Shown here one piece after another: positions 17,753-27,340 of a DNA stretch of 64,000 nt (positions are counted from its first letter, which is position 1; each line of letters opens with the position of its first letter). The stretch is taken from the NCBI GenBank assembly GCA_963678375.2, contig OY782831.1, positions 806,001 to 870,000 of the forward strand, read 5' to 3'. Source of the stretch: JAEKNW01 sp963678375. GTDB taxonomy: Bacteria > Cloacimonadota > Cloacimonadia > Cloacimonadales > JAFGVF01. The position numbers and the translations under genes are program-made. The notes beneath the pieces are model-generated. The model worked only from the letters and a program-made list of their open reading frames with translations, was not told the origin of the DNA and searched no databases.

Positions 17753-20152
17753 CTATTTCATGAGTATCATTTTCTTAATTTGTGTACTCTTATCTGTCTT
17801 TATTCTAGTAAAATAGATGCCCGAGGCTACACTCTTTCCACTATTATCTTTACCATGCCAAACAAGACTATGAGGCCCTGCACTTATTTCCTCATCTAAC
17901 AGAGTATTAACTAACTGTCCCTTTATGTTATATATTGTTAAGCTAACTTTTCCATTTTGAGGATTATTGAAAGAAATAGTTGTTTCAGGATTAAAAGGAT
18001 TAGGATAGTTACTCAGAGATAAGTCTTGGCTAACAGGTAAAACATATTCCTCATTACCAGTATATCCTGGAGATTCAAAGCATCCAATATCTATACCAGA
18101 GCCATATACTCTATCGTTACCAAAAAGATCATAAGTAGGTGTTTGGTATATGGGGTTAGCATATGAGCTATCTAAAAGTCCTGCATCAATAGCAGGAGAA
18201 TAACCATTCTCATTATCAGCAAATAGACGATAATACTCTTCTGTAGCCAGATCATCTCCTGCAAAAAGAGGGTCTTGTCCAAAAATATTATTAGTATTTA
18301 CCTGCATATTAGAAGACTCATAGGTATAAAATATGTTACCAGTCTCTTCTTTGGTGAATAAGTTATTCTCTAGATATAAATCTTGACCATAAGCTATCTC
18401 TTTTAGATTTCCATTAGAAAAAATATTATTTCTGATATTAGTACTTGTAAAACCAGAAGTTCCAAGAGCTGCTCGTGAATTATATTCGTTATTAGCTATG
18501 GTGCAGTTTACTACATCTACATTACTACCACTAAGGTGTAAAAGTTGAACTTCATTAGTGCAAATATTATTAGCAACTAAATTGTTACTAAAGATAACAT
18601 TAGTATCTTGTTCTCCCCATCCATAACCCTGGATTACCCTTGCTAAAGAAAATCCTGCAGTTGAATCACATACATTGTTAATGATTGTGCTATTTTTTAT
18701 TACCGTAGTCCCTCGATTATCAATATCTAAAGCACCGCTGGCTTGATAAATCCAATCGTCATTAGGATCATTAGAGCAATCTTCAACTGTAAGATTATCG
18801 ATTAAAATATCGTTACCCCATAGTCTCAAGCCATACTCAAAATATAAAGCATGCACATTTCTTAGAGTAACGTTTTCAATAATCATTGAGCTATGAGGTC
18901 CACCTACCATAAAGTTTGCATATTCTAATATACTATCCTCAATTAAAATATTTCTTATTATGCAGTTATAAACTCTCCAAGCATAGATACTCGGTGCCAT
19001 ATCTGTGCTTATAGAAAAGTCTTCTACTATAGGACTTTCACTGGTATTTACAAAAGTAACAATGCCAGAACCTGATATCATATTTTCACCATAAATTTTA
19101 GTTTCAGCTGGTGAGATGCCTTTTAGAGTCGTATAGTCTTTAACACAGATAGACATATACTCATCATTCATAATATTATGATGAGTACCTGCTAAAAGAT
19201 GGACGGTATTACGATTGTTTGGATTTGATAGAATGCGTTGCATTGCCACAGAAGGAGTTTTTAAGGCAGTAGCAGGAAATAAACCACTATTATTATCATC
19301 TCCTTCTGGAGAAACATATAAATCTGCATCTATTTCTTCTAGATAAGCCTCTTCAACATCAAATACTGCGTAAGGATTAGCTTCTGGATTATCATCTTGG
19401 TCTAAAGCAAACCAATCTGCAAAATATTTATCATAGGATGATTTAGTGAATTTCTTTAAATATATCTCTCCAGTGTAGCCAATAGTACGATACCAATTTA
19501 TATCCATCCCCCAATTAGCAAAATTATTATAGATACTACATCTGTTAGTTTGAGAAAAAGTAATTAGATACTCTCTGTTAATTTTACCAGAAATTTCTAA
19601 CCCACCACCCTTATTTCTTGCTATATTATTATGAATATTAACATTTTCCAGATATACCTCAGATGAGTAAAATATTCCAACTCCACCACCAAAAGCTGCT
19701 CGATTGTTATACACTTCTAAATTTATTAGGTCCAAGGAACAATTTTGGTATATTAATATACCACCACCACCAACATTATGTGGTTGACCGTCGTAGTCAT
19801 GTCCACTACCACCAGTAATTGATAGGCCTTGGATAATAACATCTACTGTATTCTCCCAACAAAGTATAGTAGATTCACTATTATTAGAACCATCAATAAT
19901 AGTTTCAGTTATATAATCTTCATTAGCTGTAGTGTACTCTAATGAGACAAGGGTAAGTCCGCTCCGATTGGATAAATTAATATTTTCATAATAATGCCCA
20001 GGATATACAAGAATAATATCCCCATCTACTGCTTGATCTATAGCTTCTTGAATTACTGTATAAGGCTTTGTCCCATCAAGTGAAACTTCCAGTGTTTCTG
20101 ATACTAAGTTTATAGCTACTAGCATTAATATTAATGAAAGTAAATTTTTCAT
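17753..20152 (-). CDS. secreted right-handed beta-helix protein with sorting domain
   Basis: This 799-residue protein has a signal peptide, then a beta-helix opening (SLDGTKPYTVIQEAIDQA, GDIILVYPGHYYENI) of the pectate-lyase/NosD type. Many short Asn-rich turns follow, such as NNIARNKGGG, NSTIINNV and NCTIANNEYN. A second opening at about residue 280 (LYVSPEGDDNNSGLFP) begins another helix. The C-terminus has NYPNPFNPETTISF, GQLVNTLL and ASGIYFTR, the sorting domain. Beta-helix proteins in such genomes often bind or cleave polysaccharides, but no catalytic set can be named. AGGAG precedes the ATG. It lies just downstream of the 938-residue secreted protein, separated from it by a terminator. 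Confidence 0.85.
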   Translation of the reverse strand: MKNLLSLILMLVAINLVSETLEVSLDGTKPYTVIQEAIDQAVDGDIILVYPGHYYENINLSNRSGLTLVSLEYTTANEDYITETIIDGSNNSESTILCWENTVDVIIQGLSITGGSGHDYDGQPHNVGGGGILIYQNCSLDLINLEVYNNRAAFGGGVGIFYSSEVYLENVNIHNNIARNKGGGLEISGKINREYLITFSQTNRCSIYNNFANWGMDINWYRTIGYTGEIYLKKFTKSSYDKYFADWFALDQDDNPEANPYAVFDVEEAYLEEIDADLYVSPEGDDNNSGLFPATALKTPSVAMQRILSNPNNRNTVHLLAGTHHNIMNDEYMSICVKDYTTLKGISPAETKIYGENMISGSGIVTFVNTSESPIVEDFSISTDMAPSIYAWRVYNCIIRNILIEDSILEYANFMVGGPHSSMIIENVTLRNVHALYFEYGLRLWGNDILIDNLTVEDCSNDPNDDWIYQASGALDIDNRGTTVIKNSTIINNVCDSTAGFSLARVIQGYGWGEQDTNVIFSNNLVANNICTNEVQLLHLSGSNVDVVNCTIANNEYNSRAALGTSGFTSTNIRNNIFSNGNLKEIAYGQDLYLENNLFTKEETGNIFYTYESSNMQVNTNNIFGQDPLFAGDDLATEEYYRLFADNENGYSPAIDAGLLDSSYANPIYQTPTYDLFGNDRVYGSGIDIGCFESPGYTGNEEYVLPVSQDLSLSNYPNPFNPETTISFNNPQNGKVSLTIYNIKGQLVNTLLDEEISAGPHSLVWHGKDNSGKSVASGIYFTRIKTDKSTQIKKMILMK

Positions 20153-20190
20153 GCTTCTCCTAATTATATTTGCATATGATACTCTATTTG

Positions 20191-20229
20191 AAAAAAGTAT
20201 GTCAGAAGTGTCATCTTGGCACTTCTGAC
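20191..20229 (-). terminator. rho-independent terminator after the 938-residue secreted protein gene
   Basis: GTCAGAAGTG (20201-20210) pairs perfectly with CACTTCTGAC (20220-20229). On the minus strand the stem is followed by ATACTTTTTT. Confidence 0.88.
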
Positions 20230-20238
20230 TTATAAATT

Positions 20239-23055
20239 CTATTTCATGAGTATCATTTTTCCCGTTAAAACTGCTTTTTCACTCTTGATTTTATATAGAT
20301 AAACACCAGAACTAACCTGTTTTCCACGATTATTATTTCCACGCCAAACAATCTGTTGTTTGCCAGCAGATTGCTCTTCATTAATAAGAGTTTTTACCAA
20401 CTGCCCTCTCAAGTTATAAACTTCAACTTTAACTGTTCCAGCTTGAGGAAGATTATAGGAGATAGTTGTTTCAGGATTAAAAGGATTCGGATAGTTGTTA
20501 GCACTTAAACTAACAGGTACTACTTCTTCTGAGCTAGTAGGGACAAAGTAGCTTAAGTCTATCAAATCACAATATACACCTGCTTTTAAAAGAAAGTTAT
20601 TCTCTATTCTGTTAACAAAAATAGTGTTGTTTTCAGCAAGAGTAATCACTGGTTTGTACTGTCTTGATAAGTGTAAAGGCAGAACAAAACCATCCTCATA
20701 TTGATCCATGCTTCCATTAAAGCTGATGGTTTTCACATAGACTCTTTCTGTACCTGGTGAACCTTGAGAATAGGCAATCACAAATCTGTTATCCAACTCT
20801 TTTATATCAAAATCATCTCTTACACTTTCAGCAATATTTCTTTGCCACATTTCAGTAAAATTATTTGCTATATCGTAACAAGATAGTGTGAAGATACCAC
20901 CATTATTATTATGAATAAAATTGTAGAGTTTATTCCCTTCAACAAAAACATTTAGCAAAGAGCCTTCATTAGAAGGAAGTGTATAAGTTATAGTTTCAGC
21001 AGAATTGAGAGGATCTATAAGCAGTACTTTAATGTTCTCATTAGTCATATAAGTAAAAATTAACTTATCTTGATAAGAGAAGATAGCTTGATCTTGGATG
21101 TTTTCTTCATTCTCATAATTTAAACTCTGACCTTCTGAACTCCAACCTTCAGCAATTTCTCCATTATCTGCAAGTTTAGTTAGTTTAAGCTGATTATTAG
21201 AACTTTTGATTAGATAATCATCCTTTATCGCTAAGAGTTGATCTGTACCTATAGGAGTATAACACCCTGAGTGGAGAACATTTTCCTCAAATCTTAGAAA
21301 CCTATACTCTCGAAGTTCATTATATGAATATAAATAAGCAAACCATCCTGTACCCTCATCAAAATCCACTAATGAGTTATTATGGCAATTAATGGTATTA
21401 GATGAAGAATAGACCGAATAATCAATTGTTCCATCATCATTATATTGATTTATACCTTGAACTTCAACTACAGAGTTCATGACTGGAGTAGAGAAATCGA
21501 ATAGATGGTTATCATCTGAAAGTTTGTGAAGCTTGGTTCTAGAAGCTTTGGGTCCTAAGGTCATATCAGTTGCAATCTCTGAATCTTGATTTAATCCAAC
21601 CTCTAATAGGGATAGCTCGCCCATCATCATAACGTGATTGTTTCCATTCCAGTTAAATGAATCTATACCAAAAACTAAGTGGTAGTAGTTCCTCCCGATT
21701 TTATAAAGATGATGAGTTATTTCCTCCTCTTCATCTAAGGGAATAAAGAAATGTTTATAAACTGAATAACTACCACAATTAATCCTATTTAACAGCGAGG
21801 CATTTGAATCTCCCAAGATTACTTCTATGCCCGAATTTCTAGCATACTCATAAGGAGGAAGTTCATCCTCTCTCGAAGAGCAGACACCACTATCTAAAGC
21901 ATAATTAAAGAAGCCTACACTATAATGATATCTTGAGGTTGTTGTGAGATAACGGGTGATTAGAACCAGCTTATATTCGTCATCATCTAACACTGTGTCA
22001 AAACCACTTATCTCATTATGAATAAGGAAATAATCTGCAGTAGGAAGGTCAAAGTCGTGAGAAATATTGCTTGTAGAAAGACTAGTTCCCTCACTATTAT
22101 ATCTTGTAAAATAAACATTATCACTTGACATAGTAGCCATAATAAACTCATTTTCAGAAAGCTTTTGTAGGTCTATAATTGATTCATCAAGAGCAATATT
22201 GGTAAAAGTAGAATCACTATTGTCGTAAATATAGAGACCCGAACTTCCATCCTGATCTTGATAAAAGTATTTACTAAGCAAGCTATAAATTATTTTATCG
22301 CTATTTAGTTCAATGATTTTACTCATTTTATATTGACTGGCCTGTTCACTTGAACCATAATCATAACCAAACTGATTATCAATCTCATGAATTAAATTGT
22401 TTCTTAGAATAAAAAGCTTAGCTTCATCTGGTTGCAACCACATTGCTGTTAAACCTTGGCTTGTCATTTCTCCAGTAAGAGATACGAGATTATTACCATC
22501 ATAAATTGCGCTTTCACTTATTGCTTGGGGCGTATTATTTAGAAGCTCATTTTGGTAATGAACAATAATATTATCTTCAGATTCACCGCCATAGTTTACC
22601 AATAAATGGATTAATTCATGTTCTTCAACTATATGGGATTCCTCTATTGCCTGATTGGTATAATCAATTATTGAAATAGTCAAAGGAGAATTCCACACAT
22701 CACTTCCAGTTTCAGTAACCTTTTTTAAGTTAAGTATATCATCTTCTCGCCAAGTGATGAAAAAACTATTATCTTCACATTTTTCTATTTTGAATGTTGC
22801 TGTTAGGTTTTCAGTAATGTCTAAATTGAGAGGCTCCGTAAAAAGGGCTTGCCCAGAATCATTAAATTTTTCTAAGAAGAGTTGGTTATCTATGTTATAA
22901 AAAATAATAAAAGAAGAATCGATCTTTTCCCTTAACAATATATTGCTTCTATTAGCTTGATAGATACAAGCTGAATCATCCCAACTTAACTGAGCTGACA
23001 ATGTGCTAAATAGACTTAGCATGATCAAACATAGTACTAAAGTATACTTTTTCAT
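20239..23055 (-). CDS. secreted protein of unknown function with sorting domain
   Basis: This 938-residue protein begins with a signal peptide (MKKYTLVLCLIMLSLFSTLSA) and ends in the type IX-style sorting domain (NYPNPFNPETTISY, GQLVKTL, SSGVYLYK). Between them is a long beta-rich, Asp/Asn/Ser-rich region with blade-like repeats (for example FFITWREDD, LTAMWLQPDEAK, FVIAYSQGSPG) suggesting one or more propellers; no enzyme motif is recognised. GGAGT lies upstream of the ATG and a strong terminator follows the stop, so it is probably a single-gene transcript. Presumably surface-exposed. Confidence 0.82.
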   Translation of the reverse strand: MKKYTLVLCLIMLSLFSTLSAQLSWDDSACIYQANRSNILLREKIDSSFIIFYNIDNQLFLEKFNDSGQALFTEPLNLDITENLTATFKIEKCEDNSFFITWREDDILNLKKVTETGSDVWNSPLTISIIDYTNQAIEESHIVEEHELIHLLVNYGGESEDNIIVHYQNELLNNTPQAISESAIYDGNNLVSLTGEMTSQGLTAMWLQPDEAKLFILRNNLIHEIDNQFGYDYGSSEQASQYKMSKIIELNSDKIIYSLLSKYFYQDQDGSSGLYIYDNSDSTFTNIALDESIIDLQKLSENEFIMATMSSDNVYFTRYNSEGTSLSTSNISHDFDLPTADYFLIHNEISGFDTVLDDDEYKLVLITRYLTTTSRYHYSVGFFNYALDSGVCSSREDELPPYEYARNSGIEVILGDSNASLLNRINCGSYSVYKHFFIPLDEEEEITHHLYKIGRNYYHLVFGIDSFNWNGNNHVMMMGELSLLEVGLNQDSEIATDMTLGPKASRTKLHKLSDDNHLFDFSTPVMNSVVEVQGINQYNDDGTIDYSVYSSSNTINCHNNSLVDFDEGTGWFAYLYSYNELREYRFLRFEENVLHSGCYTPIGTDQLLAIKDDYLIKSSNNQLKLTKLADNGEIAEGWSSEGQSLNYENEENIQDQAIFSYQDKLIFTYMTNENIKVLLIDPLNSAETITYTLPSNEGSLLNVFVEGNKLYNFIHNNNGGIFTLSCYDIANNFTEMWQRNIAESVRDDFDIKELDNRFVIAYSQGSPGTERVYVKTISFNGSMDQYEDGFVLPLHLSRQYKPVITLAENNTIFVNRIENNFLLKAGVYCDLIDLSYFVPTSSEEVVPVSLSANNYPNPFNPETTISYNLPQAGTVKVEVYNLRGQLVKTLINEEQSAGKQQIVWRGNNNRGKQVSSGVYLYKIKSEKAVLTGKMILMK

Positions 23056-23580
23056 TTCTTACTCCATTTTTTTTAATACAGTAAAAATAATGTTTAGTAA
23101 TTAAAATCCTATTTGCATCCTCCTTAGACCTAGTAGTTACTTTAAATTCGTTAATAAGTTTTTAGATCTTCAATACTTTCGTTTTCAATACTTTTTTGTA
23201 ACCAAATTAGTGTCAAGATATATTTTTTACAATTTTTAATTTTAAATACTACATTTGTGCCAGTACTAAGGAACTGATATTGTACTTCAACAAGTTATGT
23301 TAAATAATATTGAAGATTATGCTACTGATTATTATTAATCTAATCATTGATTAATCGTGTAAATGAAGTTTGGTTTATGTCGCCCTTCCTGGGCTTATCT
23401 TTTTGGTGGTACATGACCAGTGCCTTGCGAACACTGTCTATTATATGTCATCCCTCTGGGATTAAAGATTATCATTGAATAGTTACTTATGAATACTGCC
23501 TATCAAATACCATCTCTTCAGGATGCCAAAGATTCGTCTTCTTATTCGTGTTCTTTGTGCCTTTTGTGGTAAGATTCTTC
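23056..23580. other. gap of about 525 bases with hairpin repeats
   Basis: No convincing coding frame lies here. The first 300 bases are AT-rich. Positions 23380-23530 hold a row of small hairpins described separately. The segment separates two minus-strand genes, so it also contains the promoter of the 938-residue protein near its left end. Confidence 0.6.
23378..23533. repeat. tandem imperfect hairpin units, ATGTCATCCC...GGGATTAAAGATT type
   Basis: Three related units begin ATGTCGCCC (stem GCCC 23382-23385 with GGGC 23391-23394), ATGTCATCCC (stem ATCCC 23450-23454 with GGGAT 23458-23462, then TAAAGATT) and ACCATCTC (CATC 23511-23514 with GATG 23522-23525, then CCAAAGATT). Between the first two is a CAGTG/CACTG hairpin (23418-23422 with 23432-23436). 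The minus-strand reading of this part resembles 41908-41955. Confidence 0.6.
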
Positions 23581-25464
23581 TTATTCTTTCTCTTCCAGCT
23601 CTTCTTGCCTCTCCAGCAGAGCCAGCATTTCATCTTCAAGTTGAGTCTGTTCTTCACTTATATCTGTAAAGTCTTGGTGGCTCAATTCATCTGCTTTATT
23701 TTCAATCATATTAGAAAGTTCAAGAACTCTAAACTCTATTTGAGTCAGTCTATCATTAATTTCTTCTAATTCTTTTTTCTCTTTAAAGCTAAGTCCTTTT
23801 TTGACAGTCTTAATTTTGACTGTCTTTTCCTTTTCTTTCTCCTCTTCCTCTTCTTGGCGGAAACGTCTTACTAAGAGATAATCAGAATAATTTCCTGCAA
23901 ATTTATTAATTTTGTTATTCTCAAAGATAAAGAGAAAGTCACAGATTCTATCTAAAAAGAAACGATCATGAGACACTACTAAAATACAGCCATCAAAGGC
24001 ATCCAAGTAATCTTCTAAAATTTCTAAAGTCCTAATATCTAGGTCATTAGTAGGTTCATCAAGAATAATGAAATTTGCTCCGAACATGAGGGATTTAAGT
24101 AAGTGAAGTCGTTTCTTTTCTCCCCCTGAGAGAGAAGAGATTTTAGCTTGTTGCATCTTAGGTTCAAAGAGAAATCTTTCCAGCATCTCAGTAGCTGAAT
24201 GAAGAACTCCGTCTTTAGTCCTAATATTTTCTGCATAAGAAGAAATATATTGGTAAACAGACTTATCTTTAGGCATTTCATCAACATCTTGTTTAAAGTA
24301 GGCAAACTTAGTATTAACACCAATATTAACAGAACCCTTGCTTGGGATTAATTCTTTGATGATAATTTTGATAAGAGTAGTTTTACCGCAGCCATTATCG
24401 CCAATGATGCCTATTCTTTCAAACTTCTGGAAAATATGACTAAAGTTATTTATCAGAGCTTTCTTATTATATTGGTGAGTAATACCACCTAACTCTAAAA
24501 TCTTCTTACCTAATCTATGGGTTTGAAAAGAGATATCCATATCTTGTTGTTCTATTAGATATGATTTATCTAGAAGTTCTTTAACTCTATCAATATGATT
24601 TTTGGGCTTAGAAGTCCTAGCTTTAGCCCCTCTTTGTAGCCATTTTAGTTCTTTAGAGAGTTGGGCTTGACGTCTGGTTTCTTTCCTCTGTCTATCAACA
24701 TTTTCCATTTCTTTCTTTTCTATGTAATAAGAATAATTACCTTCATAGAAATTTACTTTGCCTAACTCAATTTCCATAATCTTATTACAGATACTATCTA
24801 AGAAATAACGATCATGAGTAACAAAGATAATATTGCCTTGATAGTCTGTAAGATGTTGTTGCAACCACTCTATCGAATCAATATCAAGATGATTAGTAGG
24901 TTCATCTAAAATTAGTAGATCAGCTTCTTTTAAGAGGATAGTAGCTAAATCTACTTTTCTTTTTTGTCCACCTGAAAGAATACCAATCTTCTGGTTAAAA
25001 TCTGTTATACCCAGCTTAGTTAGGTAGGATTTAGCTTTGGCTTCGATAGACCAACCATTGAGCATTTCTATCTTTTCTGCTAAAAGAGCTTGTCTTTCCC
25101 ACAAATCTTGGCTTTGATTTCTGGTAAGTTGGTCGCTAATTTTAAAGTATTCTTTTAAGAGAACAAATTCTTTTTTATCTGAAGAGTAAATCTGTTCCAT
25201 AATCGTTAAGTCATCATCTAAATCAGGATTTTGTTGAAGATATGCTACCTTTACTTCATTTCTGAAGGTAATTTGACCCGAATCAACTGGTTCATTTCCT
25301 GCTAAGATTCTTAAGAAAGTAGTCTTACCACAACCATTAACTCCGATGATACCCATCTTTTCACCTGAGTGAATACCGAAATTAGCATCTTTTATGATGT
25401 CCTTATCTACAAAACGTTTATTTACGTTATTTACAGTTACTAATATTTCACCTATATTTATCAT
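23581..25464 (-). CDS. ABC-F family ATPase (Uup/EttA type, ribosome-associated)
   Basis: This 627-residue protein has two ABC ATPase domains and no membrane segment, the ABC-F layout. The first Walker A is GVNGCGKT (41-48) with signature LSGGQ (163-167) and LILDEPTNHLD. The linker (about 245-300) is rich in Arg/Lys as in translation factors. The second Walker A is GDNGCGKT (355-362), with LSGGE and IILDEPTNDLD. A Lys/Glu-rich C-terminal coiled coil (about 540-627) points to the Uup subgroup. Such proteins bind the ribosomal E site or branched DNA. The gene stands alone, with repeats on both sides. Confidence 0.88.
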   Translation of the reverse strand: MINIGEILVTVNNVNKRFVDKDIIKDANFGIHSGEKMGIIGVNGCGKTTFLRILAGNEPVDSGQITFRNEVKVAYLQQNPDLDDDLTIMEQIYSSDKKEFVLLKEYFKISDQLTRNQSQDLWERQALLAEKIEMLNGWSIEAKAKSYLTKLGITDFNQKIGILSGGQKRKVDLATILLKEADLLILDEPTNHLDIDSIEWLQQHLTDYQGNIIFVTHDRYFLDSICNKIMEIELGKVNFYEGNYSYYIEKKEMENVDRQRKETRRQAQLSKELKWLQRGAKARTSKPKNHIDRVKELLDKSYLIEQQDMDISFQTHRLGKKILELGGITHQYNKKALINNFSHIFQKFERIGIIGDNGCGKTTLIKIIIKELIPSKGSVNIGVNTKFAYFKQDVDEMPKDKSVYQYISSYAENIRTKDGVLHSATEMLERFLFEPKMQQAKISSLSGGEKKRLHLLKSLMFGANFIILDEPTNDLDIRTLEILEDYLDAFDGCILVVSHDRFFLDRICDFLFIFENNKINKFAGNYSDYLLVRRFRQEEEEEKEKEKTVKIKTVKKGLSFKEKKELEEINDRLTQIEFRVLELSNMIENKADELSHQDFTDISEEQTQLEDEMLALLERQEELEEKE

Positions 25465-25516
25465 TTAATTCCTAATATATTTTTATGTCTATGCCAAGAT
25501 TCTAAAGTGCTTTGTA

Positions 25517-25577
25517 CGGGCAAGGATGCCCGTATTCCCAGTTAACTGCCGGCAAGGATGCCAGCGCTCCCAGTTAA
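25517..25577. repeat. two GCAAGGATGC hairpins in tandem (same family as 13812-13876)
   Basis: CGGGC/GCCCG (25517-25521 with 25528-25532) and GCCGGC/GCCAGC (25548-25553 with 25560-25565, one mismatch) both enclose the loop AAGGAT, and each is followed by TCCCAGTTAA. The second hairpin is bracketed by TTAACTG (25542-25548) and CAGTTAA (25571-25577). The right arm covers the stop codon of phnE, so the element abuts or overlaps the coding end. Confidence 0.7.
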
Positions 25578-26584
25578 TTATTTAAAAGTTTCTTTCGTAT
25601 CTCAGCAGAAACCATATCCATAAGCCAGACAGCTAATGCTATTAGCCAGACAATAGTTCCTACTCCATTCCAGTCTGTCATCTGTTGTTTTTGAAAGAGT
25701 TGCAAACCAATACCACCACCACCTACAAAACCGACAATAGTAGCCATTCTTACATTAATATCCCAGCGATAGATAGTAAAAGCTAGGAAAGGATTAATAA
25801 TTTGAGGGATAACAGCATATTTCCAAATTTGAAGAGTAGAAGCACCAGTAGAAGTAATTGCTTCAATAGGTCCATGATCAATATTCTCAATTTGTTCTGA
25901 ATAAAGCTTAACAAGGGCTGCAATTGAATGAATCATTAAGGCTAGCATACCAGCAAATGGTCCTATTCCTACCCAGACAGCGAAGATAATAGCCCAAACA
26001 ATAGCTTCGATTGATCTTATTATAGTAGATATTGTTCTAATAACAGCATAGATTATCCTTCCGACATAAGATTTATTCATTAGGTTTGAAGCAGCCAGAA
26101 AACTAAAAACAAAGGCTATTGGAACAGCAAAAACTGTTGCCATTAAAGCTAGGTAAATAGTTTTGATAAGCTCAGATACCATCTTCCAAAATATTTCTTT
26201 ATCAGGAGTGAAGAGTCCTCTTACTATATTCTTAGTACCTGACATTCCTGTTAGAAATTCATAAGGTTCAATTTCTACCATAAACCAGCCGACAGCTAAT
26301 GATAGAATGATAGCCAATGCGTAAATATATTGATAGAGTTTAGAGAAAAGTTTTACTCGCTCATCCTTCTCTTGATAAATTCTCTTTCCAGGACTGTTTG
26401 GTAAGGCAATTAAAAGAGTAAAAGCTAAAGAAGAAGCAATAAATATATAGAAAGGACTAATATTTAGTTCAAATATATAGTTAATCAAATATCCAATAGT
26501 TGATCCTAGATATAGGGCAATACCATAATCAACAGTATTAGCAATGAATCTCTTTTTCATAATATTATCTTTAACTTTTGCCAT
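25574..26584 (-). CDS. phnE: phosphonate/phosphite-type ABC transporter permease
   Basis: This 336-residue integral membrane protein has two extra N-terminal membrane segments and about six in the BPD_transp_1 permease domain. The coupling loop region contains EAITSTGASTLQIWKYAVIP, matching the EAA motif of PhnE-type permeases. It overlaps the stop of phnC by one base (TAATG), so the two are translationally coupled. It works with PhnC and PhnD to import phosphonate, phosphite or a related anion. A usual PhnE is near 260-280 residues; the extra N-terminal pair is the main difference. No phosphonate-degrading genes are in the window. Confidence 0.88.
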   Translation of the reverse strand: MAKVKDNIMKKRFIANTVDYGIALYLGSTIGYLINYIFELNISPFYIFIASSLAFTLLIALPNSPGKRIYQEKDERVKLFSKLYQYIYALAIILSLAVGWFMVEIEPYEFLTGMSGTKNIVRGLFTPDKEIFWKMVSELIKTIYLALMATVFAVPIAFVFSFLAASNLMNKSYVGRIIYAVIRTISTIIRSIEAIVWAIIFAVWVGIGPFAGMLALMIHSIAALVKLYSEQIENIDHGPIEAITSTGASTLQIWKYAVIPQIINPFLAFTIYRWDINVRMATIVGFVGGGGIGLQLFQKQQMTDWNGVGTIVWLIALAVWLMDMVSAEIRKKLLNN

Positions 26585-27336
26585 TAGCGTATCTCCACTT
26601 CCTCAGCATCTTCCCCATAGATTTCTCTAAATTTAGCTTCATCAATATCATTGGGCTTACCTGAGAATTTTATTTTCCCATCTTTAAGGGCCAGAACTCT
26701 GGAACCATATTTCCTTGCGAGACTCAAGAAATGTAAGGAACAGACAACAGTAATTCCATCTTCTTTATTAAGAGTACCTAAATAGTTCATTACAGAATCT
26801 GCAGTTGCAGGATCAAGACTTGCTACAGGTTCATCAGCTAGAATTAGCTTAGGTTTTTGCATTAAAGCCCTAGCAATGGCAACTCTCTGCTGTTGTCCGC
26901 CACTTAAATTACGTACTTTGCGGTAGGCAAAATCTTGAAGGCCTACTCTTTTTAAGTTCTGCATAGCTTCTTCTTTCTCTTCTTTAGTCCAAGGAGAAAA
27001 AATGCCATGTTTAGACAAATTACCTGTTAAAACGTTAGTTAAGACAGTAAGATTCTTTACTAGGTTAAACTGCTGGAAAATCATAGCAATATCAGATCTG
27101 AAGTTTCTTAAGGAAGTTGGATTTGCCTTAGTGACATCATCTCCCAGAAAATTAATCTGACCAGATGTTGGTTCTATTAATCTGTTTATACACCTTAATA
27201 GGGTTGATTTCCCAGAGCCAGACAGTCCTAAGAGAATCAAGAATTCACCCTCTTTGATTTCTAAATCAATATCTTTAAGGGCATGAGTTGATTCATCATA
27301 GAATTTATTTAGTTTGTTTATTTCAATTATACTCAT
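26584..27336 (-). CDS. phnC: phosphonate-type ABC transporter ATP-binding protein
   Basis: This 250-residue ATPase has Walker A GLSGSGKST (37-45), a Q-loop at MIFQQFNLV, signature LSGGQQQRVAIARAL, Walker B LILADEPVASLDP and the switch His in VVCSLHF. The sequence DPATADSVMNYLG is typical of PhnC. It lies between phnD and phnE with a 4-base gap upstream and a 1-base overlap downstream. No clear ribosome site precedes the ATG, so translation is probably coupled to phnD. Confidence 0.9.
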   Translation of the reverse strand: MSIIEINKLNKFYDESTHALKDIDLEIKEGEFLILLGLSGSGKSTLLRCINRLIEPTSGQINFLGDDVTKANPTSLRNFRSDIAMIFQQFNLVKNLTVLTNVLTGNLSKHGIFSPWTKEEKEEAMQNLKRVGLQDFAYRKVRNLSGGQQQRVAIARALMQKPKLILADEPVASLDPATADSVMNYLGTLNKEDGITVVCSLHFLSLARKYGSRVLALKDGKIKFSGKPNDIDEAKFREIYGEDAEEVEIR

Positions 27337-27340
27337 TTTA

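Noticed and set aside
23378..23533. CRISPR array
   Set aside because: The units are imperfect, of unequal length and unequally spaced, without uniform spacers, and no cas genes are near.
23548..23769. 73-residue plus-strand frame at the end of the ABC-F gene
   Set aside because: It is Phe/Leu-rich because it is antisense to the Lys/Glu-rich coiled coil of the ABC-F protein; not a real membrane protein.
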